A DNA stretch of 64,000 bases from Ligustrum vulgare (GCA_963555705.1 OY743190.1:37678929-37742928), one strand, 5' to 3'; positions 32,251 through 44,971 are shown, counted from the first letter of the stretch. The notes: a model not told the origin generated them from the letters alone. Made by a program: numbers and translations.

Positions 32251-32986
32251 GATAGATTAACTAGTAGCGCCATTCTTCTACTAAGAGCATTGGCCACCCG
32301 ATTAGATTTACCTGACTTGTGCTTGATCACAAAAGGAGATTTTTGTAAAAAGGCAACCCATCTGATATGTATTTTGTTGACGGATTTTTGACTATTTAAA
32401 AACTTCAAGGCCTGATGATTAGTGAATAATACAAACTCCTTCTGTATTAGATAATGCTCCCATTTTTTTAAAGTTCTCACCACTGCATAAAACCCCTGAT
32501 CATAAGTACTCCACTTTTACCTGGCGTCGCTTAGTTTTTCTGAAAAATAAGCGACTGATCTCTTTTCTTGCGAAATGACAGCTCCAACTCCTACACCACT
32601 TGCATCACATTCAACTTCAAAAACTTTCTCAAAGCTAGGTAAAGCCAATACAGGAGCAGTACATAATTTTTCTTTGATAAGAGCAATACTACGTTCCTGC
32701 TCCTCACCCCAATTAAACTTTCCTTTCTTTAAACATTCCGTAAGGGGGGGCGTGATAGTACTGAAATTTCGAACTAAACGTTTGTAGAATGTGGCTAGCC
32801 CATGGAAAATTCTAACATCTGATACTATTTTTGGAGTCGGCCAATCTCGTATTGCTTTTGTCTTCTCCTCATCCACCTATATGCCATCTTCCCCTACCAC
32901 AAAACCCAAAAACAACAACTTTCTTGTACAAAATTACACTTCTTCGGATTTATAAATAACTTGTTCTCCTTCAACACTCCTTGAAC
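32251..32986 (-). pseudogene. RNase H and connection region of the second Ty3/gypsy element
   Basis: Motifs include [43 protein letters not shown] and, after an in-frame stop at 32517-32519, [20 protein letters not shown] and [12 protein letters not shown] frameshift separates it from the reverse transcriptase frame between 32876 and 32987. Confidence 0.9.
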
Positions 32987-33481
32987 CTATCTCAACTGAA
33001 ATAAATGTTCTTCTTCGCTCTTGCTATAAATAAGGATATCGTCAAAGTAGACGACAACGAAGGAACCAATAAAAGGACGTAGAACCTGATTCATTAGCCT
33101 CATGAAGGTGCTCGGAGCATTAGATAATCTAAATGGCATCACCATCCACTCATACAACCCGTCTTTGCTTTTGAAGGCCGTCTTCCACTCGTCCCTCGGT
33201 CTTATTCGAATCTGATGATATCCACTGCTAAGATCAATTTTTAAAAATACTTTGGAACCTTCTAAAACATCCAACACATCTTCCAAACAAGGAATAGGAA
33301 ACCTGTATTTTATTGTTATTTTATTTATGGCACGACTGTCCACACACATGCGCCAAGTCCCTCCCTTTTTTGGTACTAATAAAACAGGAACAGCACAAGG
33401 GCTCATACTTTCCCTGATGAAACCCTTTCTCAGCAACTCGTCAATCTGATCCCTTAAAATTTCATTCTCCTTGGGGTTCAT
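32987..33481 (-). pseudogene. Reverse transcriptase of the second Ty3/gypsy element
   Basis: This single open frame of 164 residues includes [54 protein letters not shown] and the catalytic [12 protein letters not shown]. It is shorter than a complete palm-and-thumb region because frameshifts bound it on both sides. Confidence 0.94.
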
Positions 33482-34173
33482 TCTGTAATGTGGAAGATTA
33501 GGTAGGCTGGCACCAAATCGATATAATGCTGAATGTCACCCATAGGAGGTAGCTCATTTGGAAGTTCATCTGCAATTATACCCTGGAAATCATTTAGGAT
33601 GTTCTGTACTTCTATCGGAATTTCTTCATTATGGTCCGCTACCATGAGTCCTTTAACCACAATGGGAAATATGCAACAAGAATCCTTAGCAAAGTCCACT
33701 ACTTCTCGTTCATCACTGGTAATAGTAAGGAAGTTTTCAGACTTTTTCATTCCCAATTTTGATTCCTGGTCCAGAGGAGCCATGGCGATTCTGTGACCCT
33801 TCCAAGGAAATAACACTATATTATCACGTACTTTGTGTATCACATCATATTTCCAAGGTCATCCCAAGAAAATATGACAGGCGTCCATGTCGATTACATC
33901 ACAAACAATCTCATCCTTATAGTGTTTTCCAATAGAAAGAAGTACTTTACACGTCTCGATAACTTGAACAGATGGTCCCATTTTTACCCAACCTAATGAA
34001 TACGGGTCGGGATGTTTCTCAGTTTGCAACTTCAAAGTGTTCACCAAATTCTTGGACACAAAATTCTCACAACTTCCATTATCTACTATTACTTCGCAAA
34101 CTTTGTTATTGATAGAACAAAGTGAACGAAATATACGACGTCTTTGCCCATCTTCTTTTGGTGATAATAACAC
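33482..34173 (-). pseudogene. Protease region of the second Ty3/gypsy element
   Basis: [16 protein letters not shown] marks the protease active-site region (DNG in this copy), followed by [15 protein letters not shown], and [18 protein letters not shown], which usually precedes reverse transcriptase. In-frame stops lie at 33859-33861 and 34174-34176. Confidence 0.86.
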
Positions 34174-35400
34174 TCACGGTAACACCAAAGCCAGCCTCTC
34201 GACTCCATCTTCTATTGCAAGTTCGACCCCATCATATGTATCTTCGCCCTCTTCTTCTTCGAACAGATCGTTATCGTCGCCTTCCTCAGCCTCAATTAGG
34301 TTTGCCTGCCTTCTTTCTGGACAGTTGTTAAATCGATGCCCAGGTTTTCTACAGCGGTAACAAACATCTGTCGTGGGTTTTGCATAGGGGATCTCTTTCT
34401 GGGGTTGATTTCTATCCTGGTTTCTGTTATTGAACCTTCCACTACCATTAGTTCCTTTATTTGCTGGATTCGAAGAATTTGGTTGTTGCACAGTTTTCCC
34501 TTTATCTGGCGGATCTGTATCTGTAATTCTGCGAAAATTGGCTATCTTTTTGTCATTCTCCATCATCTCGACCTTCAAGGTTATATTAATGGCATCCTGT
34601 AGTGTCCACATAGTCTGTAATCCAATCTTCTCTTGTATGGTTGTCTTCAACCCACTGGTAAATCTAGAAATCTTCTAATTTTCAGTTTCTTGGAGATCAT
34701 TACGTTCAGCCAATCGTTGGAATTTAAGAACATAATCGTGCACAAAATGATTTCCTTGCACGCAATTCAGGTACATACGATAGAGAATTTGTTCATAATC
34801 CGAAGGAAAGAACCGTCCCTGTAATAACTGCTTCATTCTTCTCCAACTACGAATTTTATTCTTTCCTTGTTTATGACAGGTGGCCTGTAATTGATCCCAC
34901 CATACTGCTCCAGAACCCTTCAAGAGGAAAGCCACAATCTTCACTAATTTTTCATTGGAAACCTCCATCATATCAGCAAACCTCTCAACTTCCCCTAGCC
35001 AATCGAAGAAATCTTCAACTCTTAAGTTACCAGCAAAGTAGGAAATATCTTCCTTAACACATAGTCTTCCTGATTATTATTGTTTTGTGGAGGTGGGACG
35101 TCCTCATCTGAATCTGAATCTTCAACTACTCTGGCGGGTCTGACAACTTCAACTCTAGCAACATTAACTTGGTTAGCCTGTTGTGTGTTCCCTCCATTAT
35201 TGTCTCTGATACCACCTGTGTTATTCACTACATTGTTCCCAACAGCCTGTACTACTAACTCACGAAGCTCTATAAGTTGGACATCAATTCGTTGGACTTG
35301 TGCCTCAAAATCTGCCCTTGTAATCGGTAAGTCAGCCGTTGAATTTGGAACTCGAAACAAAAAGAAATCGAGGATAGCGAGACGGAGATACCAGCTCTGA
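34174..35400 (-). pseudogene. gag of the second Ty3/gypsy element
   Basis: From the 5' side: a coiled N-terminus (DFEAQVQRIDVQLIELRELV), a charged linker ([16 protein letters not shown]), the capsid domain ([38 protein letters not shown]) and a CCHC knuckle (CYRCRKPGHRFNNC). An acidic tail (EEGDDNDLFEEEEGEDTYDG) follows. A frameshift between 34971 and 35022 and an in-frame stop at 34675-34677 break it. The start codon is not certain. Confidence 0.92.
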
Positions 35401-35404
35401 TACC
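35389..35404 (-). other. tRNA-iMet-type primer-binding site
   Basis: On the minus strand TGGTATCAGAGCTGG lies three bases from the 5' LTR end, matching the initiator-Met type. Confidence 0.8.
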
Positions 35405-35407
35405 ACT

Positions 35408-35949
35408 TGACGCAGGACGGAAGCAAGGAATTCAAGCAAAATCCTTAAAAGAAATATAAAACTTGGAATCCACCAAGGGAATTGAGAAGAAATCTCAAGA
35501 ATTTTATTAATAATCTGAATGAATAAAAACAATGAATTAACCCTCTATTTATAGGGCCTTAAAACAAATAAACATGTTCTAAATCAAATAGAAAACGTAT
35601 AAAAACATATTCTAGATTAACTAAATAAAATAAAGAAACATATTCTAAATTAACTAGAAAATATAAAACCAATTCCAACTCAACTAAATAAAAAGAATTT
35701 GAAATAAACTAAATGACATAAATAGTACTAAAATATTAAAACACTATTTTCGCTGTCTGAACGATCTCGAATGCCCAAAACCCATCGTATGTCACAACAA
35801 AGTAGTGAGTCCAATTCATCTCGTTGAGCTACCCAAAATAGACATATTATGAGCCCGAAACGAAGGTCGGACGCCAAATCTGTAAATTGCGGTTTAGTCC
35901 TTTACGTTCTATTTCTTCTTCAATCCACTCTGCCATTTGTTCTGCATCA
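35408..35949 (-). repeat. 5' LTR of the second Ty3/gypsy element
   Basis: Partner of 30433-30970, with a TATA motif (minus sense) at 35545-35554. It also encodes the integrase-tail peptide that is used only at the 3' LTR. Confidence 0.92.
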
Positions 35950-37582
35950 AATACTCACCTTATACCTTTAGTCCAACTCCAGCTTGCATGGTAAGACTAG
36001 TGACACCTCCTGCTTAGCAATTATCACTTGTTAATGGTGAAGCAAGATCTCCAATTCAGTGCACCCATGAATTCCTTGCTTCCCTACACCTTTTATGCCT
36101 TATAAATATGTTAGCTCTTAAAATTTATATCTCCATAACTGAAAAGGAATCAAAGAGAAACGCTGCTAGCAATTGTCCAAATTCCAATTCTAGGTATTGA
36201 ATTCTTTCCAAGTTAGGACTTAAATCCATTTAAATCATTCTTTTGATCTCCAAACTTGTTTCTTCCAAAATAGTTATCAAAACATGTTTATTAGGGATCA
36301 AAAGAAGCAAAGAATTCAAGATCCAGTCTCTGAATATACGCTTGGTGTCGACATCTGGAGATTTGGTGTCAACACCAAAAGTTAACGATGAGCATAGTGT
36401 GTCGACACCCATGTAGATACCCCTTCTATTCTCAGTTCTGATTATAATATGAAATTATTTTATGAATTTCAAGTTGATAGATATTATATAAATCATCAAA
36501 ACTGTAAGTATTCGATACATCTTTTACGTGTTGCATTATGTGCTAGTTGATATATGATGAAATGATTTTTATGCATATTGATGATGATATTGAATATGAT
36601 ATGGTTCACAAAAAGAAGCATTTTCAAGTAAAGATTATAGATTTGAACTCTAGCCCCCTCGGTAATCAATGTTTGATGTAGAGATATCGATGTGTGTCAT
36701 GAGGACCTTGTGACTCCAAAGCTCCGATGAATGACATGGAGATCTAGTAACCCTATTGGAATCGAATAGGGGGAAAAGATGACATGGATGTAGAAGCCCC
36801 AAGGGATATAGAATCCCAAGTAACATGTTTATAATTATGGCCATTTATCGATATCCGTGTTGAGTATATATTAAGCGCTTTGGGGCAGAGGAGATAATCT
36901 ATAATCAGGCCCTGAAATCATAATTTTGAAAAAATACTTGCATGTGTATCGAATTACTCATTGAATTATCAATTCATGTTTTCAACTTGTAGATGCTACA
37001 TTTTGATAACTTTTAAGTAATCTCTCAGGAGTGGATCAAGTCATATAATGGGCGATATTATATGTATGTGATAGAAATCCACACGTGGCAGGCGTACCAC
37101 GACTTTCCTAATTGCCTCTTTTTCTGCATTCACACTTTTATGTAGACTTCTATGACAGTGTTACTATGGAGTATGAATACTCGATGATTTTCCCGGCTAG
37201 GATATCGAGTAATGTAGCTTGTTTTTAGTTAGTTTTGTTAAAACAAAGAAGAGAAAGTTTTGAGACGTTTTGTAATCTCTTCTTAAAAGCTCGGCTGCAA
37301 TAAGTTTTATAACTTGTCAAGTAGTATGTTTCACGTTTGTTTTAACTGCTATTTTAAGTAAATTGATGATTTTGATTATTTTGTGTCGACACCAGAACTA
37401 TTTTTCCTCATAAATAGTGTTGGTGTCGACATCCCTTGTATTGGTGTCGACACCAACTCAACAATGCAGCCTTGGTCCCTCTCGTGTCGACGCCTGAGAT
37501 TATGCGCGCCAAAATTTTTAAATTTTATCCAAATTTTCAAGTTAATGTTATTTATTAAATGATGGGTTTTGAGGTCGTCACA

Positions 37583-38760
37583 ATAGGACCATCTATTATG
37601 AAAAAGATTGTGGCTCTTGTTGTACTCCCCATTGTTATATCCAAAGGAAGTACTTCTTTGGCCGACGTTGCTCCTCCATTAAAGCTAGTCAAAACCACTT
37701 AAGTTTGGATTATGTCGCTTTTAGACTTTGCAAACTTCCATATCATTTGGAAAGAAATTCTATTTACGGTAACTCCATTATCAATTAACAATTTTTCTAC
37801 TTGAATCTCATTAACTGAGGCCTTTACATACAAGGGCCTCAAATGCTTTTTCAATTTCAATGAAGGTTTCTTAAATATGACCTTCTTTGCTGAATCTATC
37901 TCCACTTTCTACTTATCATTTTCTAGTCCATCTTTGTTTGACATATTTACCTGCAATATGTCCTCACTCTGAACCTTCTTATCTTTTTTCAACCTCATGG
38001 AACGTTCTGAATGTTTTCCCTAACCTGTAGGTGGAAGCTTCATTTTTGGATTTTACAACCTTGGATTTTACAGCCCTTCACAACCTGTAGGTGGGTGTAT
38101 TATCCTTGGAGGTGATCCATATTTTTTGCACAAGGTACCCTTCTCTTTCTTTTGGGGGTTCCATAAAGGACGTAGTAATCAAATGATCATATAGATAATT
38201 CACCTAATAAATCCACTATTGAGTTACCTTCTTAGTACAATTGTTTGAGTAGTTTGCAACGTGACACCCTCCTTCTTCTGCATTCTGCATATAGGTCAAT
38301 CTCTTCCTCTATTTCAGTCATCCCATCATCTTCTTCCTCATATGTTTCTTCTACTTATGCAACCGCCTCACTTTCCTCATAATTTCCTGGGATGACTTGA
38401 TTTTATTAGCGGTGATTCATTCGCATTCCAATGTACACACCGCCTCTTCTATTTCTTCCACTACTGCTTCATTGTTGAATTTTTTTGCCAATATGTAATT
38501 GTTGGCCATGACTTGAGGCAAGTTTCCAAACAATATGGTAATTGATCATCCAGTTCATCCTCATCTTCATCCGTCTTCCTATGTTTCAACTCTGACTTCC
38601 CAGCGCACTTTACTGCTGGTGATTCTTCCATTGATTCTTCAGTACTTTCTTCCTCCCTGACCTCAAGGACATTCTCATTCACCACTTAGATCTCACTATG
38701 ACTTTTGAACGTTCTGTGCTTTGTTGTTTTCTCGTCATTCATCCATAATTACTTTTAAAA
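37583..38760 (-). pseudogene. Degenerate Ty3/gypsy gag-protease region
   Basis: Minus-strand peptides include FKKPSLKLKKHLRPLYVKAS and VEKLLIDNGVTVNRISFQMI, a protease active-site region of the DNGxxVN type common in Tat-like plant elements. Next comes ATIFFIIDGP, cut at 37583 by the solo LTR. Upstream, an acidic stretch (EEESTEESMEESPAVKCAGK) and DEDEDELDDQLP near 38500-38680 look like the gag-protease linker. Many stops and shifts are present. Confidence 0.75.
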
Positions 38761-39099
38761 TGCCTCTACTGTGTCCTTGTCCTTATCATTTCATTAAATG
38801 GGATCACCTTCCTTGCTTTAGAACTAAATGAGTGCTACAAATTTGGGTGATAAGCCTGTGGCCTAAACGTCTTAGCTTTCTAATTCCAATTTCTATGCAT
38901 TTATTAATATTCCCACCAGATTTTTGGTTTTTTTTTTTTTTTTTAAAAAGAACAATATTATATCCACCTGTTCTAAATATAATTTTACTTTTATTTTTAA
39001 AGCATACTTGCACTTAGAGTAGAAGATAGCTGAGAATTAGCTATTTAAAATATTTAACAATTTTGAAAAAAATAAAACTACTTAAAAGTAGTTGTGGCC
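38761..39099. other. Short AT-rich stretch with no gene
   Basis: Contains a T-run (38930-38943). Overlapping small frames on both strands look like chance. Confidence 0.4.
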
Positions 39100-41720
39100 T
39101 TTTTTTATTTTTCCTGGTAACAGACTTATGAACTACGGTAAAGTACCCAATACACAATCGTCCTGTCATCTTAGAGTTGGTACCAACCTCCATGCATTGT
39201 CGTATCTACAATGCAAATCCAAATAAGCTAAAGCCCAAACCCAGCAAGTAACGATATGCATGATCATACGCATGAGTTTTAATTCACTTCCTCACAATGA
39301 TTCATTCTAAAACTTCTCGCCTTTTCGTTATTCAACTTATCCACATTTCATACTTGGGCCCGAATCCCACTACATTGTACCGTATGAACTCAAATATCAA
39401 CATGGCTAATAACATGCGCCTTCCAATGCCTATGGTCCATCATTTCCAACCAAGACTTAAGACTCCACATTTTATATACATAGTCACCCACTAAGACTCA
39501 AGATATTACACCGAGAATTATATTATATCAATCAAGCCGAGCCTATTATATACAGCGCTCGGGGTGCCGATTCGTAGTTCCAAGGCCACTAAGAGACCTC
39601 CTGACACAGCCCGTATACCATCTTATATATCGTTTTCCCTAAAAGACCGAGCTTAACTCATGTCAATTCAATCTTCTCAAGAACCAAATCATTGGTCCGA
39701 GGTAAAGGAATAAGATCCTAAGGAAGCAAAGCTAAAGTAATCCAGTCCAGAGACGTCCCTACTGACTCTGGGATGCAAAATCATGGGGAGCGAACAGGAT
39801 TAGGTACCCTAGTAGTCCATGCTACTCATTCTAGCTTCGAATCCTAGCTTGAATTGCCACGGGAACCTTAGCGCCGAGTGTGTGTTGTGGGAAGGTTCTC
39901 CAAGGTAGTTGATGACAGAACTCAATATTCATTTGAGAGCTGCTTGAAAGATAATAGGAGCAGCAATAGCAAAATATATGTGTGTACCACCAACACCCTT
40001 AATGACCGTCACGAAACCTCAAGTGAGTGTATATATTTGGACGTGAAGTAAAGTATGATACACTCGTAGGGTGATTCTACTATCATCAACGTCATTCTTT
40101 CTCTATATACTAATTATCTCTTTCTTTACCAATACGAAGGACTTCTTCTAAGTCCCCACGATGCACATGTCAATGCCCATAAATACCAACTTATATATCT
40201 CATGCACCAGTTCTATTTCATAATCATGTAATATGGCATTCCAATTATATCCATGTGCATTAATAACATGTTATCTCATCAAATCATGTTTTGCATGCTT
40301 TCACCGTATATAAATATTTTTCACATCATATTCCACATATATTGCACTAGTAATATATCTCACATTATCACATAGAGCACATAATAATATTAATACTATT
40401 GTTTCGCATTGTAGTTGAAACGTTACTTACCTTACTCCTTGACTTTCCTAGAGTTCACGACTTTATTCCTCAATATTTTACACCACTAATTTGTTTGGGG
40501 TCAAACTAGATTGATCATCACTCCTTACCTATCATATATTATATAAATTATAATTTAATCACGTGATTATATCCCTACTAATAAATATAATCTATGGCTC
40601 ATCAAATAATATGATATTAAAATTGGTCATCTTACTGTAAATTTTTTTTTATCAAAATAATTATATGGACCAACTTTCTTTTAAATGGATCGACCCATTT
40701 TATTATACTTCATATGAAAATTAATCATATTCGAAATAATAATAATAACATTAATCGTATAAATCTTATAATATAATAATCATAATTAAATAATAAAAAA
40801 TAAACTTTTATCTTTACAATGAGGTGATCCCTACCTTAAAAATTAATGGGGGGTCGATCCTCCGTTTGAAATCTCCCCCCTTTTCTTCATTTGAACAGCA
40901 AATAAACCTATTTACCGCTTTTATTTATGGACCAAGATGCTATTAAATAAATTATTTTATTTTCTCTTTTTAGTCTTGTAAAATATAAAACTTATATTTT
41001 AGTCTCAATAGTTATTAAAACATCAAAATCACTCTAAAAATTATAGTATCATATGAAGTTGTAATAGAGAGTTCTTAGAGTCAATATGATGTTCTCAAGG
41101 AGTACTTTACAATGATATTTTTGGATCATAAAATTGATAATCGGAGTAAAAGGTATGGTTCATCAAAGTCAGCCACTTAAAACTATTTTATTGTATTTTT
41201 TTTATTTCTTTTGAAGTAACTATTTTCGTCTTAATTTTTGGATTATAATAAAAACTAGATTTCCAATATACCATTATAAAATACTCACGATCCAGTTTCT
41301 CGTATCCTTGCCAAAACGCAACATGGTCAACTATAGCAGAAGTTACGGCTCGTCAATAGGCCATATAAAACTAACATTTCAAAATGCCAACCTTCTTTAT
41401 TAAAGTTTTTGAGGCATTACATCAACCAAATACGTGTTTACAATATGGAATTTAGAAGGAAATTTAGAGCTCTATATGATGGTATTCTCGAATAGGCAAG
41501 ACATATAATGAAGCTAATAATTTACGAGTCTCGAAACCATACACGTAATTCGTCGTTAATAAATAATATAATAATAAATATAAAATTACGTGCACGTCAA
41601 CTTTTATATATATATTATTAAATTAAATTTTGTATTTAACTTTCAAGTGGGTCTCATTAAATGTGAAAAAATTAATATAACAATATGACATATTTTTGAG
41701 GTGTTATAATACTGCTTCCC
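39100..41720 (-). repeat. Probable Tekay/Del-like LTR remnant
   Basis: Non-coding and AT-rich, with a CGCTCGGGGTGCCGATTCG block near 39556 that recalls the GGTACGCCGG block of the long LTRs, and a CGTTACTTACCTTACTCCTTGAC segment near 40420 that recalls their TTTACTTACTTGACA segment. Its right end (TTTTGAGGTGTTATAAT near 41698) could be a mutated LTR start on the minus strand. A partner LTR or target duplication was not found. Confidence 0.35.
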
Positions 41721-43011
41721 ACAAGTTTGTTTTTACTTGTCCCCTAAATAGTTTGGTTTAAATATTTGGAGAAAAGACTCAACACATTCATTTGGTGGTT
41801 GATGTAAATTTTCCAAGTCTACCAGAGTGACTTCTGATTCAATTTTGTAAAATTTGGCATGAAATAACCGTTTCAACTATTGGACATAATTTTTGTTGGA
41901 ATTATATATGCCCATAGAGTATAATTCACAATATTTAAAATAAAATATTAAATGATTGTATTAATATGAAGTTGCATTTATCCATGAGTCAATTTGATAT
42001 TACAAATTAAGTGTTTAAGTTGTTAAATACAGAAAGATTCAATTTGTAATTCGATCTAAAATTAATGTTCAAGATTAGTAAATAAATAAAGACAATTTAT
42101 TTTGATAAGATCGTCTTGACTTTATTAAAGTCTATCTTTGACTTTGATAATAAAATTGAGAGTATGTTTGGCATTGGACGGGACCACGTGAAATTAATTT
42201 GTGACATTGATCATACAAATTTAATTTCACTTGACTATTGTATGTAGGATTGTAACACCCCGAAAATGTCGAATTTTTTTTCTCGAGCAGTTGTAAAGTG
42301 CTGGAATTTGCGATTTCACCTAGGAATGGCAATGGGTCGGGTTCGGGGCGGGGCGGGGCGACATCCCGCCCCGCCAACCGACCAGAAATTTTAATTTTTT
42401 TTTTTCTTTTTTTTTTTTTTGTAATGAAATTTTAGATGAAAAATTTAGGAGTCGAACTAGTTAGAGTTTTTAAGTTTGAACATTAAACATAATATGTATA
42501 TTTGAAGGAAAAAAAAATCAATAAACAATATAATGGTATAGTGATTATGTATTCTCATACCCTTAAATTCCACCAAGGTTCAATTCTTCTAGACCTCATT
42601 AAATTTATTTTTAATTTCTCATAAAAAAAAAAATTCTCGGGTCTGCGGGGCGGGGCGGGGCGGGTCCGCCCCGAAATGCTGTTCGGGGCGGAAAACCCGC
42701 CCCGTACCCGCCATGTGAACCCGACGGGGCGGGTAATTTTCGAGACAGGGCGTTTCGGGTCCTCCGGGTTTTAGGTCGTTCGGATTTTTTTGCCATCCCT
42801 AATTTCACCACAGACATTAATATTAATTCCATTCCTCAAGTTTTATTCCGATAAATGTGTTTGATCGAATTCGCTAATGTATATTGAAATTTCTCTCTCG
42901 ATTTTAAATCAATTATATCTAAATAAGTCAACCATGTATCTCTACAGATGGTCCGAATTATTCCTTATCTAGATACATAAAACACAAGAATTCAATATTG
43001 ATCACATACAA
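41065..43011. repeat. Segmental duplication, copy A
   Basis: From AGAGAGTTCTTAGAGTC onward this segment matches 50231-51690 nearly base for base, apart from the hAT-like insertion at 42321-42801 and scattered substitutions. It runs into an LTR of the same family at both places. It includes a TGTAACACCCCG LTR-start-like motif at about 42254 (copy B about 51418). Confidence 0.88.
42321..42801. mobile_element. hAT-like non-autonomous element (481 bp) with empty site in copy B
   Basis: The ends TAGGAATGGCAA and TTGCCATCCCTA are inverted repeats. A perfect 8-bp duplication, ATTTCACC, lies at 42313-42320 and 42802-42809, as expected of the hAT superfamily. The corresponding place in the second copy (about 51480-51488) has the 8 bases once and no insert. 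GC-rich blocks (GGGGCGGGGCGGGG and its inverse) sit inside both ends around an AT-rich middle. No transposase is encoded. Confidence 0.9.
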
Positions 43012-43664
43012 TGATGTGATCCAAGGTATGAGAACAAAGGAGAAATCAGGCTACGGGGGATTCCATAATAATCTACATGGAAACAGGAGCAACTTTTGTG
43101 TTAGGCTCGAGTCGAGTATCAAATCGGATCGAGTTGTTTCAAGGGAACGGAAATTGGAATCAACCGGGAAGACCACGCGATCGCGCGGTTGAAATCGAAA
43201 CCAGATTTTCGCATTTTTTAATTATTTTATGTTTTCTTTATTATTTTTCGTTTTTTAATTCTTAGCGGCTAGGGTTAGGGTTAGACACGTTTTTGACATT
43301 ATATTATCAAGTTTCTATCATTGTAAAGAACAGTTTGAGTTTATTGATTAAATTGAGAGATGATTCTCTTGTTGAAAAGTTGAGTTATTCCCTTTTCTTG
43401 AACTTATCAAAGATTTAATCTTTGTAACATTCACCAACGAACTTATCAAGGAATTGACAATCATTGTGGCGTTCACCAATCTTGGCTCATATTCCGCATC
43501 GTTTTCACGTCGTGAATATTGGGTCAAGGTTTTATCGTCAATCTTATCTTATTTTCCGTTGATTGTTTCTTGATTTCTTGTGTTTAATCTGTCTTAAATA
43601 TTTTCTAGAATTTAAATTGTGTTATTCTCCGTTTTTGTCGTGTTCCCCGATTGGGATCGCGTCA
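43012..43664 (+). repeat. 5' LTR of the rearranged element
   Basis: TGATGTGATCC to GGGATCGCGTCA, 653 bp. It contains CGCGATCGCGCGG palindromic motifs near 43176-43190. It is followed two bases later by a primer-binding site. Confidence 0.88.
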
Positions 43665-43666
43665 TC

Positions 43667-43680
43667 TGGTATCAGAGCTT
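43667..43680 (+). other. tRNA-iMet-type primer-binding site
   Basis: TGGTATCAGAGCTT starts two bases after the LTR end. Confidence 0.85.
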
Positions 43681-43884
43681 GGATCTATTTTAGATTCTTG
43701 CGTTTTCTTGATTATTTTTCTTATTTTTCTCTATTCTTGTGTTCTTCGTGCCAGTAAACTTTTTCAGCTTTTGATCTATAAAAATCCTACAGAAAATTCA
43801 AAAGCGTATTTCGAGTTCGTTTCTCGTCCAAATCCAATTCCTTTTTTCTGCCATTCTCGTAGTCAAATTTTCTAGTACAAAAAA

Positions 43885-44206
43885 ATGTCTTACAAGGAGG
43901 AATCCACATCATCATCTTTTTTGGGTGACAGAAAACCACTCAGGGGTGTGAATAAGAAGGTTGAACAGGGTAATGATGATATTGCAGCAATGAGGGCAGG
44001 ATTTGAGATGTTTATGGCTCATATGGAAAATCGAGGTGCAAAACGTAAACAAAAACACCGGGACCAATCTCGTAATGGTTCTCAGGTTAGGAGAGGTAAT
44101 GGGCATGAGGTTAGTATGGATGATGAGGGCATGGGTAGTGAAAGTGGTAGTATCTCTTCGGTGGGAAGTATGCGAAGGAGGGATAGAGGAAATAGGTATG
44201 AGAAGA
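43885..44206 (+). pseudogene. gag N-terminus, interrupted by a nested element
   Basis: Starts MSYKEESTSSSFLGDRKPL after a leader of about 200 bases. It encodes a charged region (NRGAKRKQKHRDQSRNG, MRRRDRGNRYEK) like the N-terminal part of plant Ty3/gypsy gag. At 44207 an opposite-strand element begins. The frame resumes at 49557-49607 beyond it, then meets a CACTA end. No capsid domain or pol of this element remains nearby. Confidence 0.75.
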
Positions 44207-44971
44207 TGATGCGAACCCCTTCGGTGCGTTGATCGAGAATTCCCACAACAATCTTAATACCAACCCAAGAAAGCTAAAGTGGTAAATAAATGGATAAACA
44301 CCTTAACCCAAGTTTAAATCTAACCCAAAATTCAATGATTAAACTAACCCTAGCCCAATGGAGAGAATTAAACAAATTCCAAGGTGGTGGAAATAAACAA
44401 CAACACAAGAATAATAATATTCAAGATAAAGTTGATTAATTTCCTAAGAAGATAACAAGATCAAATAGGTTTAACCTTACCTCAAGAAGGGGGTCTTCAA
44501 GACCTAGCTCTCAAGAGCAATTTTCTTAACATCCAAAGTTATCCTTTACAAATGAAGATAAACGTGAATATAATGTACAAAATGGGAAAAATGTGCAATT
44601 TCGGTATTTACAAGAAAAACCCCGTTTTTGTGGAAATTGCAAGAAAACCCCGTTTTTTTTTAAAAAAATGAGGTGTTTCGGTCGACCAAATGGTCGACCG
44701 AAATTATTTCGGTCGACCGCCACTCAGCCGAAAGCGACTGAAGCTGGGTCAAAATTCCTCTGCAGAAGATCGGTCGACCGGAAGAATGTTCGGTCGACCG
44801 AAACTTGGCTGAACTCCAAACTTCTCTTTTTTGGTTCCAACTTGATTCTTAGCTTCTTTTCTTGATTTATTCACATTGTTTAGCCTTGAATCTTGAACCT
44901 CTTCGACGTCGGATCTCGTCGTGGGTCCCACTGGCACGCACATCGAGGTTTGACTTTCTCAATTCTCATCA
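44207..44971 (-). repeat. 3' LTR of the RT-less element
   Basis: About 765 bp, closely matching 48773-49556. It contains a TTTCGGTCGACCGAAA-type palindrome cluster at 44675-44812. Confidence 0.92.
44675..44812. promoter_or_regulatory. Cluster of TTTCGGTCGACCGAAA-type palindromes
   Basis: About five full or half copies of the self-complementary GGTCGACC core occur within 140 bp. The other LTR has the counterpart at 49239-49390, with differing spacing. Function unknown. Confidence 0.55.

Larger units (their letters stand above)
30433..35949 (-). mobile_element. Second full-length, mutated Ty3/gypsy retrotransposon
   Basis: LTRs of 538 and 542 bp (30433-30970, 35408-35949) begin TGACGCAGGACGG and end TCATTTG-free CTACATCA/CTGCATCA. 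A perfect 5-bp target duplication, AATAC, lies at 30428-30432 and 35950-35954. Minus-strand order is primer-binding site, gag, protease, reverse transcriptase, RNase H and integrase. Several in-frame stops (34675, 34174, 33859, 32517) and frameshifts make it non-functional today. It inserted into the solo LTR 29889-37582. Confidence 0.93.
29889..37582. mobile_element. Solo LTR (~2.2 kb) containing a nested Ty3/gypsy element
   Basis: The outer ends are TGTGACTCCCCG at 29889 and GGTCGTCACA at 37582. The flanks GTAGG (29884-29888) and ATAGG (37583-37587) form a 5-bp target duplication with one difference. The flanking sequence on both sides is one minus-strand pol frame. The LTR carries GTGTCGACACC palindromes at 36346-36412 and 37383-37490. 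A complete Ty3/gypsy element (30433-35949) sits inside it. The strand was not decided; the end resembling GGGGAGTCACA favours minus. Confidence 0.65.

Noticed and set aside
42132..42377. Minus frame of 81 codons overlapping the hAT-like element border
   Set aside because: It spans a transposon junction and LTR-like DNA, and changes beyond the border in the second copy (51261-51518).
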